16,666 nt of DNA. Source: JBFFXF01 sp041569895. GTDB taxonomy: Bacteria > Planctomycetota > UBA8108 > JACQVS01. Location: the NCBI GenBank assembly GCA_041569895.1, contig JBFFXF010000161.1, positions 1 to 16,666 of the forward strand, given 5' to 3'. A program made the position numbers and the translations under genes. This document shows, in pieces, positions 13,971 through 16,666 of this stretch. How positions within the stretch are numbered: position 1 is the stretch's first letter; every line of letters starts with the position of its first letter. The notes beneath the pieces are model-generated. The model searched no databases. It saw only the letters and a list, made by a program, of their open reading frames with translations, and had not been told where the DNA came from.

Positions 13971-14006
13971 CACGGGACCGGGACCGGGGACGGGAACGAG
14001 GACGAC
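13971..14006 (+). repeat. Short NACGGG-like array
   Basis: Six units CACGGG, ACCGGG, ACCGGG, GACGGG, AACGAG, GACGAC, in the same orientation as the array at 3787. They lie inverted to the array at 13705-13758 and end 6 bases before the stop of the secreted protein gene. Confidence 0.75.
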
Positions 14007-14012
14007 GACGGC

Positions 14013-15605
14013 TCACTCACACCGCGGCGGCCGTGCGCAGTCGAGCGCATCGCCCGACGGATCCGGCCCGCATGCATCCGGGCCCGGATCGGGCGGCGCC
14101 GCGCCGCCGCGGAAGAGGTAGTCGAGGACGACGACCACGTCGGTCAAGTCCACCTGCTCGTCGTCGCTGGCGTCGGCGGCATCGAGGCACGGCGGCGCCC
14201 GGCCACCCGCGAAGAGCCAGAGCAGGATCGACACGGCGTCGCTGACGTCGAGAGTCCCGTCTTCGTTTGCGTGTCCGCGGCGGAACGGGACCGGACAGCC
14301 GTCGGGAATGCCGTCGTTGTTGTCGTCGACGTCGCACGCGTCACCGATGCCATCCCGGTCCGAGTCGAGTTGATCTCCGTCGGGCGCGAGCGGGCACGTG
14401 TCGGAGGCATCGGCGATGCCATCCCCATCGACGTCTCCGCATGCCTCCCCCACCTCGATCGACGCGCCGACGGTCTCCGGAACGACCGGCAGCCCGCCGA
14501 CCGTCACCCGGTTGTTGACCGCCTCGCCGGATCCGCGCAGCCCGTCGCGGAAGAAGAGCCGGCACTCGCCACCCGGGCCTGCAACCGGCTCGACGTCGAG
14601 CTCGAGGATCGGGTGGGGACGTGCCGCGGCGCCGAGGGCGACGACCGGATCGAACGCGAGCACCACGGCGCTCACGGCGCCGCGGTCGTCTCCGTCCTCG
14701 GCCCGCTCGGCCTGCGCGAACACGAACGGCTCGCCGCCGTCATCGAGCGGCGCGAGCGCCTCCTCCACGCTCTCTGGCACGCGCGCCGCGACGATCGCGC
14801 AGTCCCCCTCGGCGACGATGCTCAGCGCCCACCCGCGCACGGGCGCCCTCGCGGTGACGTCCACGTCCAAAAGGCAGCGAACACGCGTGACACCATCGGC
14901 CGGACACAGGCGCGGCGGCGCCTCGATCACGAAGCGGTATGGCGGCGGATCGATCGGCTCGAGCGAGACGGTGGCCATGTCCGTCGCGTCGACGGCGTAC
15001 GCCCGGCCGGGCTCGATGGCGAAGAAGCTCCTCTCGGGCTCCGCCGGATCGTACGCGATCCAGTCGCCCCGCGCGGGGCTCCACGCCCGCAGCCGTTCGA
15101 TCGTCGCGCCGGCGCCGAGCGCGTCGGCGAGCGACCTCGCCGTGAAACCGCCGAACGGGATGCCGATCAGCGTCTCGCCGGCGGCGAGGTCGATGGTGGC
15201 GATCGCCGGGACCGCGCCCGCGATCGTCCAGCGGCCCTCGCGAGCGGTCTCGACGAAGTAGCCCCGGCCGGGCTCGATCGGGAAGTCGTCGCCGCCCTCG
15301 CCGGCGCACAGCGAGAGATCGAGCACGCGCTCGGGCGAGGCGCCCGGGTCGCGGACGCCGCGGACGAAACCGGAGCCTCCGTTCTGCTCGTCGATCTGCC
15401 GCGCGAGCTCTCTCGCCGTGAGCCCCGCCGGCAACTCGACGACGAGCGACACGGCGTTGAGCCCGGGCTCGAGGCGGACGCTGACCTCGCGCACGTCGGG
15501 CTCGCCGGCGTCGAGCAGCGACGCGGCGCCGGCGGCGACGCAGGCAACGAGGAACGCCTGCGACAACCGGACTGTCGTCGTCCCTGTCCGATCCCGCGCG
15601 TTCAC
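14013..15605 (-). CDS. Secreted protein with cohesin-like, thrombospondin type 3 and dockerin-like repeats
   Basis: The 530-residue protein starts with a signal peptide (basic start, hydrophobic 'AFLVACVAAGAASLL' at about 17-31). Residues 46-125 and 136-215 form a tandem module, each with 'TAR.LA' and ending 'IEPGR.Y.V', of a kind seen before dockerin regions. Residues 224-385 look cohesin-like: 'VRGWALSIV', 'VSAVVLAFDPV', 'FRDGLRGSGEAVNNRVTVGG'-type ending. Residues 390-437 are calcium-binding thrombospondin type 3 repeats ('DVDGDGIADASDTCP', 'DSDRDGIGDACD'). Residues 442-500 are two dockerin-like halves ('SDAVSILLWLFAGG', 'TDVVVVLDYLFRGG'), with imperfect calcium loops. The GTG start has GGAGG 7 bases upstream and overlaps the previous gene's stop (GTGA). 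It is probably exported and calcium-stabilised; binding partner unknown. Confidence 0.85.
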   Translation of the reverse strand: MNARDRTGTTTVRLSQAFLVACVAAGAASLLDAGEPDVREVSVRLEPGLNAVSLVVELPAGLTARELARQIDEQNGGSGFVRGVRDPGASPERVLDLSLCAGEGGDDFPIEPGRGYFVETAREGRWTIAGAVPAIATIDLAAGETLIGIPFGGFTARSLADALGAGATIERLRAWSPARGDWIAYDPAEPERSFFAIEPGRAYAVDATDMATVSLEPIDPPPYRFVIEAPPRLCPADGVTRVRCLLDVDVTARAPVRGWALSIVAEGDCAIVAARVPESVEEALAPLDDGGEPFVFAQAERAEDGDDRGAVSAVVLAFDPVVALGAAARPHPILELDVEPVAGPGGECRLFFRDGLRGSGEAVNNRVTVGGLPVVPETVGASIEVGEACGDVDGDGIADASDTCPLAPDGDQLDSDRDGIGDACDVDDNNDGIPDGCPVPFRRGHANEDGTLDVSDAVSILLWLFAGGRAPPCLDAADASDDEQVDLTDVVVVLDYLFRGGAAPPDPGPDACGPDPSGDALDCARPPRCE

Positions 15606-16666
15606 TGACAGACCTCCGTCGGCTCGTCACAACCGATCGCTTCGTCCGCCTCGGTGCCGACACCGCAGACGTGGAACGGAGGCTCGACCTCGGGACCGCC
15701 CTGGAAGAGCCAGTTGAAGAGGTAGCTCGCATCGGAGACCGCCGACACCATGCCATCCGCGTTCGCATCGCACGCGGCCTCGCACGGCGGCGCCGGTCCA
15801 CCGTTGAAGACCCAGTCGAGCAGGAAGACGGCGTCCGACGGGTCGCCGATGACGACGCCGTCGTGGTTGCAGTCACCGCGTATGAACGCGTTGATGCACG
15901 GGCTGCCCGGAACGCCGGCGCCGCCGCCGCGCAGGCCCGGGACGCCCGGCTCGACCTCTCGACGGCGATCGCAGTTGCAGCCGGTCGGCGCCGGCGAGGT
16001 GTCGAGATCGAAACCGATCGCCCCGGCGCGCGCCGAGAAACCGCCGGCGCCGGTGAAGTTGTAGACCTGGTACTCGCGATAGTCGATCCCGCCCGCGTCG
16101 ACGTCGACGAAGGGCCGCTCGGGAGTCGGCGGCAAGAGTGTCAGCGTGCCGCCGGCATCCCGCCTGAGGACGGCGACGTGCTCCGCCTCGCTCTCCGCCT
16201 CCCAGCGGAGCTCGAAGCCCCGGTCGGACGGGACCACCACCAGTCCCGCCACCGGTGGCGGCGCCGTGTCGGACTCGCGGATCGTGTACGTCACGGTGTC
16301 CCGGCCGTCCGATCGCATCGGCGCCGGCTCGAGAACGCGCGTGCCGCTGTCCCGTCGAAGGCCGACGACGCTGTAGACGTAGTGTCCGGGCGGCAGCCGG
16401 CGTTCATCGACGGCGAGCGGGTGCCCCCGGCCGTCGTCGAGGAACGTCAGCTCGACGCCGGCCTTCGGCGCGTCCACCGTCTCGATGCGCAGCCCATCGC
16501 GGTACACGGCGAGCGTGTCGAAGAACGGGCCGTCACCGGTCGACACGGCGCGGAAACGGATCGGCACGCGGCCGAGCTTGTCGAGGGGCGCGGCGGAGAT
16601 TTCCGCGACCGCGTCGGCGTCCGCGATCAGACCGGCGGGGGCGAAGTCGATCAGCACCGAGGCCGG
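15602..16666 (-). CDS. Secreted-type protein with FN3-like and dockerin-like repeats, 5' end missing
   Basis: The 354 visible residues are the C-terminal part; the frame is open through the window edge, so the start and any signal peptide are not seen. The visible N-terminal part has Ig/carbohydrate-type strands ('LPPGHYVYSVVGLRR'). A fibronectin type III-like domain follows at about 135-220 ('PPPVAGLVVVPSDRGFELRW', 'YREYQVYN'). After a Gly-rich linker with 'CNCDRRR' come two dockerin-like halves: 'RGDCNHDG...SDAVFLLDWVFNGGPAPPC' and 'DANADG...SDASYLFNWLFQGGP', and a Cys-bearing tail. It overlaps the next gene by 4 bases, so both are cotranscribed and probably act together outside the cytoplasm. 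Confidence 0.85.
   Translation of the reverse strand, partial: PASVLIDFAPAGLIADADAVAEISAAPLDKLGRVPIRFRAVSTGDGPFFDTLAVYRDGLRIETVDAPKAGVELTFLDDGRGHPLAVDERRLPPGHYVYSVVGLRRDSGTRVLEPAPMRSDGRDTVTYTIRESDTAPPPVAGLVVVPSDRGFELRWEAESEAEHVAVLRRDAGGTLTLLPPTPERPFVDVDAGGIDYREYQVYNFTGAGGFSARAGAIGFDLDTSPAPTGCNCDRRREVEPGVPGLRGGGAGVPGSPCINAFIRGDCNHDGVVIGDPSDAVFLLDWVFNGGPAPPCEAACDANADGMVSAVSDASYLFNWLFQGGPEVEPPFHVCGVGTEADEAIGCDEPTEVCQ
15613..15617 (-). promoter_or_regulatory. Ribosome binding site fixing the GTG start of the secreted protein
   Basis: GGAGG on the minus strand lies 7 bases before the GTG at 15605, inside the end of the upstream gene, and supports reinitiation at the GTGA junction. Confidence 0.8.

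Larger units (their letters stand above)
13686..14012. other. Gene-free repeat-rich gap between convergent genes
   Basis: The 327 bases between the aceE stop and the stop of the minus-strand secreted protein contain no coding region I can support. Open frames here only translate repeats. The gap holds the aceE hairpin, the CCCGTN array, the heptamer-to-hexamer array and the short NACGGG array. Confidence 0.8.

Noticed and set aside
13738..14121. Plus-strand open frames through the repeat block after aceE
   Set aside because: They encode only Ser-Glu, Arg-Ser or Val-Pro type dipeptide runs from the simple repeats and have no ribosome binding site.

Overview
The window is GC-rich bacterial chromosomal DNA with tightly packed genes, many GTG starts and several clear Shine-Dalgarno sites. 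The best guess for the host is a member of the Planctomycetota or a similar environmental lineage. The reasons are two secreted proteins ending in paired dockerin/EF-hand-like repeats of the 'RGD.N.DG...SDAV...L..LF.GG' type, a secreted PQQ-like propeller protein with a 'DWP.FLGPRGD..SPETGLL' opening, and an EfpL-type elongation factor. This rests on recalled family features, not on a search. I saw no transposase, phage gene, CRISPR array, tRNA or rRNA.

Layout. Positions 1-962: a degenerate hexamer repeat running into the 3' end of an FkbM-type methyltransferase (minus). 1018-2424: a secreted PQQ-like beta-propeller protein (plus), divergent from the methyltransferase, with a hairpin directly against its start codon. 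2434-6719: a minus-strand run, in transcription order lutA, lutB, lutC, a small Rieske protein and a MobA-like nucleotidyltransferase. lutABC encodes the iron-sulfur lactate-oxidation system. A CCCGTN/NACGGG hexamer array separates lutC from the Rieske gene. 6826-7395: efpL (plus), divergent from lutA. 7447-9192: a 581-residue protein (minus) with a GrpE-like C-terminal head on a very long coiled coil built from 11- and 15-residue units. 9428-10279: a YeeZ-like NAD-dependent epimerase/dehydratase-fold protein (minus). 10303-13685: a near-consensus sigma70-type promoter, a structured leader, a DUF971 protein and aceE (homodimeric pyruvate dehydrogenase E1), the two genes joined by an ATGA overlap. 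13686-14012: 327 bases without a gene, filled with several short-repeat arrays. 14013 to the window end: two secreted dockerin-like proteins on the minus strand, joined by a GTGA overlap; the upstream one runs off the edge.

How the genes work together. LutABC would oxidise L-lactate to pyruvate, and AceE would feed pyruvate into acetyl-CoA, so two transcription units here bear on the same carbon node, though nothing in the sequence shows co-regulation. The Rieske protein could serve as an electron carrier near the Lut complex. The two dockerin-like proteins are probably one secreted or cell-surface module. The most unusual items are the GrpE-head/pentadecad-coil protein, the hexamer arrays that recur in both orientations about 10 kb apart, and the two-hairpin leader in front of DUF971-aceE.
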